A stretch of DNA of 64,000 nucleotides from Gaoshiqia sediminis. GTDB taxonomy: Bacteria; Bacteroidota; Bacteroidia; Bacteroidales; Prolixibacteraceae. Where the stretch lies: positions 248,001 to 312,000 of the forward strand of contig NZ_JAPAAF010000001.1 in NCBI RefSeq assembly GCF_025907915.1, read 5' to 3'. Made by a program: the position numbers and the translations under genes. Under the pieces are notes generated by a model. The model was not told where the DNA came from, did not search any database, and was given only the letters and a program-made list of their open reading frames with translations. Shown in pieces: positions 42,047-50,782 of the stretch; positions within the stretch are counted from its first letter, which is position 1, and each line of letters starts with the position of its first letter.

Positions 42047-43621
42047 ATGAAGAGAATGATAAAAACATATAAAACATATCTGGCGCTTTTATTGGCTTTG
42101 TCGATAAACCTGATGCCCGGTTGTACGCTGGATGAAGATGTTTATTCGGAATATGTGGCCGAAACTTATTACCAGGGCGAGGCCCAGGTACTTTCTTCCC
42201 TGTCGGGGATTTACCGGAACTTTGCGACCATTACCGGCATGGGTACTGAATACCGGATTATGGAAATGTCAGCCGACCAGGTGTTGGTGACCGGAAAAAT
42301 CCAGGGCTGGTGGTCGGGTGATGCCTTTGAGCAAATTACCGAGCATAAATGGGATGCCGACCATTCTTATTTGTCCTCAGCCTGGAACTCGTTTTTTGGG
42401 ACCGTCGGGCGGACCAATGCGTTGTTGGCTTCGTTGGAGAACTCAGGTATTGAGGGGTTGGAAGGCCCCAAAGCTGAATTACGTGCTCTGCGTGCATATG
42501 CCTATTTCTTCTTGATGGACTTGTTTGGCAATGTGCCGGTTTTCACCGGTGCAAAAGTGGATGCCAACGATTTGCCTCAGCAGAGTACGCGGGCTGAAGT
42601 CTTCGATTTTATTGTCGCAGAATTGGAAGCAGCTGCACCGGACCTACCGTCGCAGGCAAATGTCGGAAACGAGTATTACGGTCGTATTACTCGCGAAGCT
42701 GTCTATGGGTTGCTGGCAACGGTTTACATAAATGCCGAAGTTTACACCGGAACGGCTTATCATGACGAAGTAATCTCGTATTGCGATCAGGTAATTGCTT
42801 CCGGAGCTTTTGAATTGCTGGATAATTACTTCGATAACTTCGTTTACAATAATGAAGGAAATGCCGAATTCATTTTTGGCGGAGTTTATACCCCAACCAT
42901 TGCCGGTGGAGTGGGCCATCCGCTGGTGCAGAAAGTGTTGCCGGGTATCAGTGGTGGCTTGTTCGGCTTGCCCTACACGCCTCAAAACGGTTTCCAAACC
43001 CGCGAGTCGGTTATGAATTTGTTTGAGGATCAGGATGTACGTATGAAAATGTTTTTTGGGCATGGGCCACTGATTGATCCGCGTAATGGCCAGGTAGTAA
43101 TGGTGGAACGCGTTGTGCCGGATGGAAACTCGGCCCTGTACGTTGACGGAAAATCGACTCAAGGCCCGGTGCCGTACGAAATCATTCCGGCAACCGGTAT
43201 TCGCAGTCAGCCGATGAATGCCGGTATCAAATGGATCAAATGGGGTATTGACCCAAATACCAATGGGGGAAATGCCGGCAACGACATCGCCTTCCTGCGC
43301 TATGCCGAAATATTTTTGTTGAAGGCCGAAGCTTATGCTCGCAAAGGACAGTTCGACTTAGCTTTGCCCTTAGTCAACCTCATTCGCGAACGCAGCAATG
43401 CCAGTACGCTTAGCGCTGTTACATTGGAGGACATTTTGGACGAACGTGGGCGGGAGCTGACTTTTGAAATGTCGCGCCGCCGCGATCTGATTCGCTTTGG
43501 TAAGTTCACCTCGGCCTGGGAGTTTAAAGCCGTTTCGGAAAGCTTCCGTAACCTGTATCCCATTCCGCAAACAGCACTTGATGCCAACCCGAACCTGACT
43601 CAAAACATGGGTTATAATTAA
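42047..43621 (+). CDS. susD: SusD/RagB-family surface lipoprotein (PUL4)
   Basis: A 524-residue lipoprotein with lipobox INLMPGCTLDEDVYSE. SusD features include KAELRALRAYAYFFLMDLFGNVPVF, FLRYAEIFLLKAEAYARKG and DERGRELTFEMSRRRDLIRFGKF, ending in PNLTQNMGYN. It starts 31 bases after SusC. A perfect 11-bp terminator-like hairpin follows 26 bases after the stop, separating SusCD from the enzyme genes. Confidence 0.95.
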   Translation: MKRMIKTYKTYLALLLALSINLMPGCTLDEDVYSEYVAETYYQGEAQVLSSLSGIYRNFATITGMGTEYRIMEMSADQVLVTGKIQGWWSGDAFEQITEHKWDADHSYLSSAWNSFFGTVGRTNALLASLENSGIEGLEGPKAELRALRAYAYFFLMDLFGNVPVFTGAKVDANDLPQQSTRAEVFDFIVAELEAAAPDLPSQANVGNEYYGRITREAVYGLLATVYINAEVYTGTAYHDEVISYCDQVIASGAFELLDNYFDNFVYNNEGNAEFIFGGVYTPTIAGGVGHPLVQKVLPGISGGLFGLPYTPQNGFQTRESVMNLFEDQDVRMKMFFGHGPLIDPRNGQVVMVERVVPDGNSALYVDGKSTQGPVPYEIIPATGIRSQPMNAGIKWIKWGIDPNTNGGNAGNDIAFLRYAEIFLLKAEAYARKGQFDLALPLVNLIRERSNASTLSAVTLEDILDERGRELTFEMSRRRDLIRFGKFTSAWEFKAVSESFRNLYPIPQTALDANPNLTQNMGYN

Positions 43622-43646
43622 TCAGCGCATTTTTATCATAGGCATT

Positions 43647-43679
43647 CCAATCCGGCTTTCTTTTGAACAGCCGGATTGG
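43647..43679 (+). terminator. Hairpin after PUL4 susD
   Basis: CCAATCCGGCT (43647-43657) pairs perfectly with AGCCGGATTGG (43669-43679), followed by a T-rich tract (TTACCTCTTTTTTG). It should lower readthrough from susCD into the nine downstream enzyme and accessory genes. Confidence 0.75.
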
Positions 43680-43727
43680 TTACCTCTTTTTTGTTTGTTA
43701 TCTTTCCCTAACTTAAACCGATTTCTT

Positions 43728-45026
43728 ATGAATTACAATTTCAAATACCGCCTTGCGTTTCCTCTAAACCTTTCGTTTCTGAAGCGTTTTTTTCTGCTAA
43801 TTATTGCTTTTTCGGTGGGTAGTTCGATGGGCTTTGCCCAAATCCTCGAAGGAGTGGATTACAGTCATTTACGGCAGGTGTATCACACCTTTGATATGGC
43901 TGGTGAAGATGTGTTCGGGCAGCGTTTCCCGGCCGAGAATTACACCTTTGTTGATCCGGTTACCGGGGTGACGGTGAATGCGCTGACAACTTCGCGGCAC
44001 AGCAGTTCCAAAATGTACCAAACTCATCCGCAATGGACCCCGGATGGAAAATATGTTGTTTTCACCTCCAATCGTACCGCGCGGCAAGAACGCGGTGGCG
44101 GACAGGCCTACGCGCTGTCGATGGAAAATTTCGAGATTGTCCAGATTACGACCGGCGATCGCGGGCACAACCTGCATCTGGGATGGCATAAGAATTCGGC
44201 TTATTTGCTGCGGGAAAATCAGGTCGTGGAATTGAAGCTCGATGCGCTGCTTCGCGACAGTGAAAAGGGGCAAGTAGGCGAGCCGGATGATTATGAAGTG
44301 ATTTTGGGTAGCATTCCCGACTCGATACGTCCTTCCGGATTGGGCCTGGATGCCAATGAGAAACGTATTTTCTTCTCCTCCCGGCTGGAAAAAGATTTAT
44401 CGGCTATTTACAGTTTCGACTTCGAAACCGGTAAAACAACCCAATTACTGGAAGTCCCCATTTGGATTGGCCATTTGCAAGCCAATCCGTATGTGTCGGG
44501 CGAGATGATGTATTGCTGGGAAACGGGTGGCGATTCACCGCAACGGATGTGGTACCTTTCGGTTGATGCCGATGGAACGGTCACCAATCGTTCGGTTTAT
44601 CAGGAGCGTGATAATGACTGGGTAACCCACGAAGTGTTTATGGGGCCCGACCGGATTCTTTTTCATTTGATGGGTCATCTCGATCGCTTGCAGGTCAATC
44701 AAACCGGTTTGTACTCGCTGAATGTACGGACCAAAGAATTGACCTTTCACGGGCAAACCGGAGGTGGCGGGTACTGGCACTGCAATGCTTCGCCCGATCA
44801 AAAATACATTGTGGCAGATACCTTCGACGGCAAACTCTATCGGATCAGCGCGACCAATCCTGAGGAGGTGGTTTTGCTCACGCAGGGGCACCGGCTGCAA
44901 AGTATCAGTCCGTTTACCAAAGAAGCGCATTTGCACCCTTCATTGAGCCCCGATGGAAAGTGGGTGTTGATTAATTCGAGCCTGCTTACCGATAGCGATA
45001 TCATGCTGATTCCTTTGTTGCCCTAG
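43728..45026 (+). CDS. PL22-like oligogalacturonate lyase family protein
   Basis: A 432-residue secreted seven-bladed beta-propeller with a signal peptide (FFLLIIAFSVGSSMGFAQ). The start of the mature region (DPVTGVTVNALTTSRHSSSKMYQTHPQWTPDG, quoted in part: HPQWTPDGKYVVFTSNR) and the blocks GHLQANPYVSGEMMYCW, WVTHEVF (H301) and YWHCNASPD (H351) line up with oligogalacturonate lyases, which cleave short unsaturated oligogalacturonides. Part of the expected metal-ligand histidine set seems changed (YCW where YCH is usual, HCN instead of H-x-H), so activity or substrate may differ. ATG at 43728 starts the signal peptide; an in-frame TTG lies upstream at 43695. Confidence 0.68.
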   Translation: MNYNFKYRLAFPLNLSFLKRFFLLIIAFSVGSSMGFAQILEGVDYSHLRQVYHTFDMAGEDVFGQRFPAENYTFVDPVTGVTVNALTTSRHSSSKMYQTHPQWTPDGKYVVFTSNRTARQERGGGQAYALSMENFEIVQITTGDRGHNLHLGWHKNSAYLLRENQVVELKLDALLRDSEKGQVGEPDDYEVILGSIPDSIRPSGLGLDANEKRIFFSSRLEKDLSAIYSFDFETGKTTQLLEVPIWIGHLQANPYVSGEMMYCWETGGDSPQRMWYLSVDADGTVTNRSVYQERDNDWVTHEVFMGPDRILFHLMGHLDRLQVNQTGLYSLNVRTKELTFHGQTGGGGYWHCNASPDQKYIVADTFDGKLYRISATNPEEVVLLTQGHRLQSISPFTKEAHLHPSLSPDGKWVLINSSLLTDSDIMLIPLLP

Positions 45027-45070
45027 CCGTATGTTTTTTTTACTGACTCACCGACTAAAAAACCATTAAA

Positions 45071-47782
45071 ATGAACGATTCAACAGAACATTCTTCAGGA
45101 CCACATTATTCCTGGCGCTGCGTGCCGGTCATTTTGTTGTTTACGCTGCTGGCTATTTCATCAGTCAAGGCTCAAGGCCAATCCATTCAGCTTAATTGGA
45201 TGGGGAATCATGCTCCTCAAATTTCTACGGGGATAAGCTGGGGGGTACCTTTTGCTGAAGGAGAAGTTCAACCATCACAATTCTTTCTTCTGCGCGATAG
45301 TATCGGAGAATCTTTGCCGCTGCAAAGCTGGCCGCTGGCCTACTGGCCTGATGGTTCCTTGAAGTGGGTCGGGCTCAGTACGGTGGTTGATGCCGGTTCG
45401 GCCAATGCCTTCACACTGGAAGCTGTGGAAAAAGCTCAGCCACTTGTCGCAGGCAAAACGCTTGTGGTAGAGGAACAGGATGAATTTGTTCGGGTGAATA
45501 CCGTTGGGTTGCAATGCGTCCTTCCGCGTTCCGGAAATAAACTGATCGGCTCAATGCATGTGGCCGGGAAGGAGGTATCTGCGGGAGGTGAATTGGTGTG
45601 CCTGCTGCAACAGGGTCCCGCTGCAGATGATGGGCAACAGCCTTTTATTGAAAGATTTTTGGGAAATATCGACAAGCTTACCGTGGAACAAGCCGGTCCG
45701 GTTCGGGCTGTCGTTAAAGTGGAAGGGCACCACCAATCAGTGTCGGGCAACCGGAGCTGGCTTCCGTTTGTGGTGCGCCTGTATTTTTATGCCGGACAGC
45801 AAACCGTGAAAATGGTTCACACCATCATGTATGACGGCGATCAGGAGCAGGATTTTATTCGCGGCCTCGGAGTAAGTTTTGAGGTGCCTTTGGATGAACA
45901 GCTGTACAACCGGCACGTTCGTTTTGCCGGTGAGGAAGGGCGCTTGTGGGATGAGCCGGTACAGCCGCTCACCGGGCGGGTTCCTTTGTCACGCGCCGAG
46001 AATTATTACGAAAAACAACTTCGGGGTGAGCGTATCCCGGAAAAGGAATCCTTTGCCGAAAATCAACAATTCCTGCTGCATCATTGGGCATCGTGGGGCG
46101 ATTTCAAACTCAACCAGCTGAATTCTGACGGTTTTACCGTGCAAAAGCGTACCAACCAGGTGAGCGCCTGGATTGATGCAGGTGCCGGAAAGCGTTCGCA
46201 AGGAATGGCTTTCGCGGGTGATGTGTCTGGTGGGTTGGCTGTTTGCATGCGCGACTTCTGGCAATCGTACCCGTCATCCATCGAAGTGAAAAATGCCCGC
46301 AGCGATACAGCCAAGCTGCTGGCCTGGATGTGGTCGCCCGATGCACCAGCCATGGATATGCGGCATTACGATACCATCCCCTGGGGGCATAACCTGGATG
46401 CCAGTTACGAAGATGTACAGCCGGGTTTCAGCACGGCTACCGGTGTTGGTCGAACAACGGAGCTCTTGTTGTTTGCAAGCCCCGATATTCCTTCATTCGA
46501 AACACTGAACGAAATCGCCCGGCAGGCCAATTATCCGCCTTTGCTGACAGTCAGTCCGGAATATCTGCACCAGGTGCCGGCTTTTGGCGTTTGGAGTTTG
46601 CCCGACCGAAGTACTCCGGGGAAACAGTGGCTGGAAGACCAACTAGACAAAGCCGTCAGCTACTACCAGTTGGAAGTGGAACAACGGCGTTGGTATGGCT
46701 TCTGGGACTTTGGGGATGTGATGCACGCTTACGACCCCGAACGGCACGTTTGGCGATACGATATTGGCGGCTATGCCTGGGACAATACCGAGCTGATGCC
46801 CAACCTCTGGCTGTGGTACAGCTTTTTGCGCAGCGGCCGCGAAGACATTTTCCGCATGGCCGAAGCCATGACCCGTCACACCGGCGAAGTGGATGTGTAT
46901 CACCTGGGCCGTTTTGAAGGACTGGGCTCCCGCCATAATGTGCGTCATTGGGGCTGCGGCTCCAAAGAAGTGCGTATTGCCCAAGCTACCTTGGGGCGTT
47001 TCTTTTATTACCTCACCACCGACGAACGAACCGGCGACCTGATGCGTGCCTCTGCCGAAGTATCCAACCGGGCCATTGGCGAACTTGACCCACTTCGGTT
47101 GATTCTCGATAAAAGCGAATATCCCACTCATGCCCGGATGGGGCCCGACTGGCTGGCTTTGGCCGGCAACTGGATGACCGAATGGGAACGAACTGGGGAT
47201 AACAAATGGCGCGATAAAATCATGACAGGGGTGAAAAGTCTGGCGAACATGCCCTATGGGCTTTTCTCCGGAAAAGGCGCCGCGATGGGCTACGATCCGG
47301 AAACGCATCAACTGTACCAGCTAAGCCCGGATGATATTGGCTTCTCGCACCTGTCGGTATTGATGGGCGGCCCAGAGGTGGCTTACGAGCTGACCGAACT
47401 GTTGGACGAGCCCGAATGGACGCGCCTGTGGGAACAGTTCACCCGGCTTTACGGCGCCCCGAAAGATAGCGTGGAAAAGGAGTTTGGCCTGGCAGAGCAA
47501 CTTGGAAATCCGGGCCATTGGTATTCGCGCTTGCCGGCCTATTATGCCAAACGAACCGGGGAAAAGGCTTGGGCAGAACGGGCCTGGAACGAATTCCTGC
47601 AAAGTGGGACCCACTTCAATACGAAACTGTTTGACAGCGCCAAAACCCTGGAGCCGGTGTATGAGGTGGAAGGCGTTTCGACAAACAATACCGCCCAATG
47701 GGGATTGAATGCCATTCAGCTGCTTGAGCTGGTTGGCGAATATTTCCCGGAAGACCACCCGAAAGTACAGGATGCCCAATAA
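45071..47782 (+). CDS. PL26-like exo-rhamnogalacturonan lyase (PcRGLX/YetA-like)
   Basis: A 903-residue secreted protein with a long N-terminus and hydrophobic signal (VPVILLFTLLAISSVKAQ). The opening IQLNWMGNHAPQISTGISWGVPF, the following PLQSWPLAYWPDGSLKWVG and the later (alpha/alpha)6 region (WYGFWDFGDVMHAY, GGYAWDNTELMPNLWLW, HVRHWGCGSKEV-like HNVRHWGCGS) are the pattern of PcRGLX/YetA proteins. Family PL26 releases unsaturated galacturonosyl-rhamnose from rhamnogalacturonan I. Its neighbour GH105 would process that product. Family assignment is from memory of these motifs. Confidence 0.75.
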   Translation: MNDSTEHSSGPHYSWRCVPVILLFTLLAISSVKAQGQSIQLNWMGNHAPQISTGISWGVPFAEGEVQPSQFFLLRDSIGESLPLQSWPLAYWPDGSLKWVGLSTVVDAGSANAFTLEAVEKAQPLVAGKTLVVEEQDEFVRVNTVGLQCVLPRSGNKLIGSMHVAGKEVSAGGELVCLLQQGPAADDGQQPFIERFLGNIDKLTVEQAGPVRAVVKVEGHHQSVSGNRSWLPFVVRLYFYAGQQTVKMVHTIMYDGDQEQDFIRGLGVSFEVPLDEQLYNRHVRFAGEEGRLWDEPVQPLTGRVPLSRAENYYEKQLRGERIPEKESFAENQQFLLHHWASWGDFKLNQLNSDGFTVQKRTNQVSAWIDAGAGKRSQGMAFAGDVSGGLAVCMRDFWQSYPSSIEVKNARSDTAKLLAWMWSPDAPAMDMRHYDTIPWGHNLDASYEDVQPGFSTATGVGRTTELLLFASPDIPSFETLNEIARQANYPPLLTVSPEYLHQVPAFGVWSLPDRSTPGKQWLEDQLDKAVSYYQLEVEQRRWYGFWDFGDVMHAYDPERHVWRYDIGGYAWDNTELMPNLWLWYSFLRSGREDIFRMAEAMTRHTGEVDVYHLGRFEGLGSRHNVRHWGCGSKEVRIAQATLGRFFYYLTTDERTGDLMRASAEVSNRAIGELDPLRLILDKSEYPTHARMGPDWLALAGNWMTEWERTGDNKWRDKIMTGVKSLANMPYGLFSGKGAAMGYDPETHQLYQLSPDDIGFSHLSVLMGGPEVAYELTELLDEPEWTRLWEQFTRLYGAPKDSVEKEFGLAEQLGNPGHWYSRLPAYYAKRTGEKAWAERAWNEFLQSGTHFNTKLFDSAKTLEPVYEVEGVSTNNTAQWGLNAIQLLELVGEYFPEDHPKVQDAQ

Positions 47783-47832
47783 ACGGTTCTGTTTTAACTT
47801 AGTCGGGAATTTTACCTGCAAAACTGAAACTG

Positions 47833-49992
47833 ATGAAACACCAAACGAAAATCGTACCTGCCGTTTTGCTTGCCGGCATGTTGCTCTTTGGGGGCTGCCG
47901 GCAAAAAACAAGCGGTTCGGGTACCGAAACAACGATTGACCGTTTTGACTGGGTGAACCGGCACAACGTGATACTGACCGAGCTGGATCCGCTTGCACCG
48001 GTGACTGTCGGAAACGGAGACTTTGCGTTTACAGCTGATGTGACCGGCATGCAATCATTCGAAAATTACTATTTCCAACATGGCATCCCGTTGGAAACCC
48101 GCACCACCTGGGCTTGGCATTCGTTCCCGAATACCGAAGGTTTTGAATTGAAAGATGCCTCGAAATCCAGCGATTTTCATGGACGTCCGGTGTTTTATGC
48201 CAGCATTCAAAACAGCCCGGCAGGCGATTATTTCCGCAAAAACCCGCATCCCGTTCCCATGGGGCAAATCAGTTTGGTGAGTGAAAATAGCGAGCCGCTG
48301 ACCCCGGAAATGATTGAGGACATTCGTCAGACGATGGATTTATGGCAAGGGCTGGTTGTTAGTCAATATCAAATTGAGGGGCAATCGGTAGCTGTTGAAA
48401 CTGTCAGTCATCCGGAATCGAGCGTGGTGGCCTTCAAAATCAAATCTGAACGATTAAACTCCGGACAACTAAAACCAGCCTTCCGGTTTCCCTATTCGTA
48501 CGATTTGTCGGTTAAAAATAAACCGCCTCTGGATTGGAGTAAGCCGGGGCAGCACGATACGAAAATACTGGAACAGGACGCCAACAGCATCGTGTTACAG
48601 CGAACCATCGACAGCAGCAGCTATGTGGTGGAGATTCAGTGGCAGGGAAAAGCCCAATGGGAGCAGACAAGCAAACACGAATTTTCGCTCGACTGTTCGG
48701 GTTCGGATAGTTTGACGTTGGTGTTTAAATTTTCGCCTTCACGGGGGGCCGATGCTCTTCCTTCGTTTGAAGAAACTAAACAGGCGAGCGCCCGGTCGTG
48801 GCAGGACTACTGGACAAAGGGTGGTGCCGTTGACCTCAGCGGAAGTACTGATCCGAGGGCACAGGAACTGGAGCGACGCATTGTGTTGTCGCTTTACCTG
48901 ATGAAGGTCCACTATGCCGGTTCGTTTCCGCCGCAGGAATCGGGCTTGGCCCATCTCAGCTGGTATGGAAAACACAATTCGGAAGTTTACTGGATTCATG
49001 CAGCACAGTTTTACCAGTGGAATCACACCGAACTGCTGGAGAAAGGGCTAGCGTGGTATCAGAAAATACTTCCGGTGGCTATGGCTGATGCCAAAAGTAA
49101 AGGATTTGAAGGGGCACGCTGGCCGAAAATGGCAGGAATTGATGGGCGTGTCAGTCCGGGGGAAATCAACCCTTTCATTATCTGGAACCATCCCAATCCC
49201 ATCTATTTGTCCGAGCTTGTTTACCGGGCCCATCCCGATTCGGTTTCCTTACATCAATACAAGGACATCGTGTTCGAATCGGCCAGGTTTTTGGCTTCTT
49301 ATGCCCATTTCGACCCCAACACCGACCGCTATATTTTGGGCCCACCGATTAAAAGTGTAAACGAAAGCACCGAAGAAAACACCACGATGAACCCCACTTT
49401 TGAGCTGGCCCAATGGTATTATGGATTGAAAGTTGCGCAGGACTGGCGCGAACGGCTGGGAATGGAACGAGACCCGCACTGGGACGACATCCTGAACAAG
49501 CTGGCCCGGCCGACCATTCAGGACGGGAAATACGTCGAACTGGAATCGGATCCCGACATGTATGACCGCGAAGGGGGATTCTCGTCGGCTATGCTGATGG
49601 CACTTGGGTATCTGCCAAAGACACCGATGATTGATGAAACCGTCATGCGTCAAACCTTTCAGACTATTTTTGACAGAAACGGCATGGAGAGTTTTGTTAG
49701 CTGGAGCTTGGGAAAAGGGGCGCTAACCGCAGCCCGTTTAGGTGAAGTGCGAACGGCTGTTGATATTGTTTGCAACGACGTGCCGAAAGCGAAATTTCAA
49801 AAAACAGGCTTTGTGTGTCGCCCAAAAGAAGGCATCAAAAATCCGGCTTACCTGCCGGTAAATGGTTCTTTTCTGGCTGCCGTGGGTTTAATGGCTGGCG
49901 GATGGGATGATGCACCGAATCGAAATGCTCCCGGATTTCCCGATGACGGAAGCTGGAACGTACGGGTTGAGAACCTTCAGAAATTGCCTTAA
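47833..49992 (+). CDS. Lipoprotein with (alpha/alpha)6-barrel glycosidase-like fold
   Basis: A 719-residue lipoprotein (LLAGMLLFGGCRQK). The first ~300 residues look like a beta-sandwich (TVGNGDFAFTADVTGMQSFE). A helical toroid follows (SLYLMKVHYAGSFPPQESGL, WNHPNPIYLSELVYRAHP, NPTFELAQWYYGLKVAQDW). The plan resembles clan GH-L/GH95-type six-hairpin glycosidases. VGNGDFAF matches the GNG motif common to them, and a Glu pair lies in STEENTTMNP. I do not recognise a numbered family. Its place between the PL26-like gene and the DUF6250-like gene suggests removal of an RG-I side group. Confidence 0.55.
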   Translation: MKHQTKIVPAVLLAGMLLFGGCRQKTSGSGTETTIDRFDWVNRHNVILTELDPLAPVTVGNGDFAFTADVTGMQSFENYYFQHGIPLETRTTWAWHSFPNTEGFELKDASKSSDFHGRPVFYASIQNSPAGDYFRKNPHPVPMGQISLVSENSEPLTPEMIEDIRQTMDLWQGLVVSQYQIEGQSVAVETVSHPESSVVAFKIKSERLNSGQLKPAFRFPYSYDLSVKNKPPLDWSKPGQHDTKILEQDANSIVLQRTIDSSSYVVEIQWQGKAQWEQTSKHEFSLDCSGSDSLTLVFKFSPSRGADALPSFEETKQASARSWQDYWTKGGAVDLSGSTDPRAQELERRIVLSLYLMKVHYAGSFPPQESGLAHLSWYGKHNSEVYWIHAAQFYQWNHTELLEKGLAWYQKILPVAMADAKSKGFEGARWPKMAGIDGRVSPGEINPFIIWNHPNPIYLSELVYRAHPDSVSLHQYKDIVFESARFLASYAHFDPNTDRYILGPPIKSVNESTEENTTMNPTFELAQWYYGLKVAQDWRERLGMERDPHWDDILNKLARPTIQDGKYVELESDPDMYDREGGFSSAMLMALGYLPKTPMIDETVMRQTFQTIFDRNGMESFVSWSLGKGALTAARLGEVRTAVDIVCNDVPKAKFQKTGFVCRPKEGIKNPAYLPVNGSFLAAVGLMAGGWDDAPNRNAPGFPDDGSWNVRVENLQKLP

Positions 49993-50027
49993 GAACTGCA
50001 AAAATAAGAACCGACAAACAAATACTC

Positions 50028-50759
50028 ATGCAACAAAACCGTCACTACCGTATTTCAATTTTTTTGCTTGGTTTGATAATCGTCGTCTTTGGAATTTCAG
50101 GCTGTCAACCGAAAAAGAAGAATTCGGTAATCGATGAGAAATTCAGGATTGACGAGCTGCTTTTCGAAGATAAATTTGACTCGGGGATGAACAACTGGCT
50201 CGTAGAAGTAGCTCCGGATTCCACCGTCCACATTGGTATTCAGAATGAAAAACTGGTGATCGATACCGACCGCGGGGCCACTGTTTGGCTGAATCGGGAG
50301 CTGTCGGGCAATGTGCTGATTCGCTACAAACGTAGGGTGGTAATGGAAGACGGCCCCAATGACCGGCTCTCGGACATGAACCAGTTTTGGATGGCCAGCG
50401 ACCCTCGTAACCCGGATTTGTTCACCCGTAGCGGCGCCTTTGCCGAGTACGATTCGCTGCTGATGTACTATGCAGGCATTGGCGGTAACTATAATGAAAC
50501 CACCCGTTTCCGGAAATACACCGGCGATGGCAACCGGGTGTTGGTTCACGACCTGACCGATGAAGCCCACCTGCTGAAACCAAACCACACGTATCTGATT
50601 GAGATTGTGGTGAAAGATGGGCAGACCAACGTATTTGTAGATGAGGAAGAATTTTTCAGTTTCATGGATGACAACCCGCTTACCCGCGGCTATTTCGGTA
50701 TCCGCACCACCTGGTCGCGCCACGAAATTGATGATGTGGAAGTTTATCGACTGAAATAA
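50028..50759 (+). CDS. DUF6250-like lipoprotein (concanavalin-like fold)
   Basis: A 243-residue lipoprotein with lipobox VVFGISGCQPK. The body is all-beta: ELLFEDKFDSGMNNWLVE at the start, RYKRRVVMEDGPNDRLSDMNQFWMASDP in the middle (quoted in part: NQFWMASDPRNPDLF) and YFGIRTTWSRHEIDDVEVYRL at the end. This matches what I recall of DUF6250 domains, which accompany pectin enzymes in PULs and may be lectin-like binders or small lyases. It lies 24 bases upstream of the GH28 gene, in the same operon. Confidence 0.6.
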   Translation: MQQNRHYRISIFLLGLIIVVFGISGCQPKKKNSVIDEKFRIDELLFEDKFDSGMNNWLVEVAPDSTVHIGIQNEKLVIDTDRGATVWLNRELSGNVLIRYKRRVVMEDGPNDRLSDMNQFWMASDPRNPDLFTRSGAFAEYDSLLMYYAGIGGNYNETTRFRKYTGDGNRVLVHDLTDEAHLLKPNHTYLIEIVVKDGQTNVFVDEEEFFSFMDDNPLTRGYFGIRTTWSRHEIDDVEVYRLK

Positions 50760-50782
50760 ACCAATCCCAAAAACCTAACACA

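Noticed and set aside
46643-47998. Two long antisense frames over the PL26-like gene
   Set aside because: Both mirror the coding periodicity of the sense gene and show no homology features.
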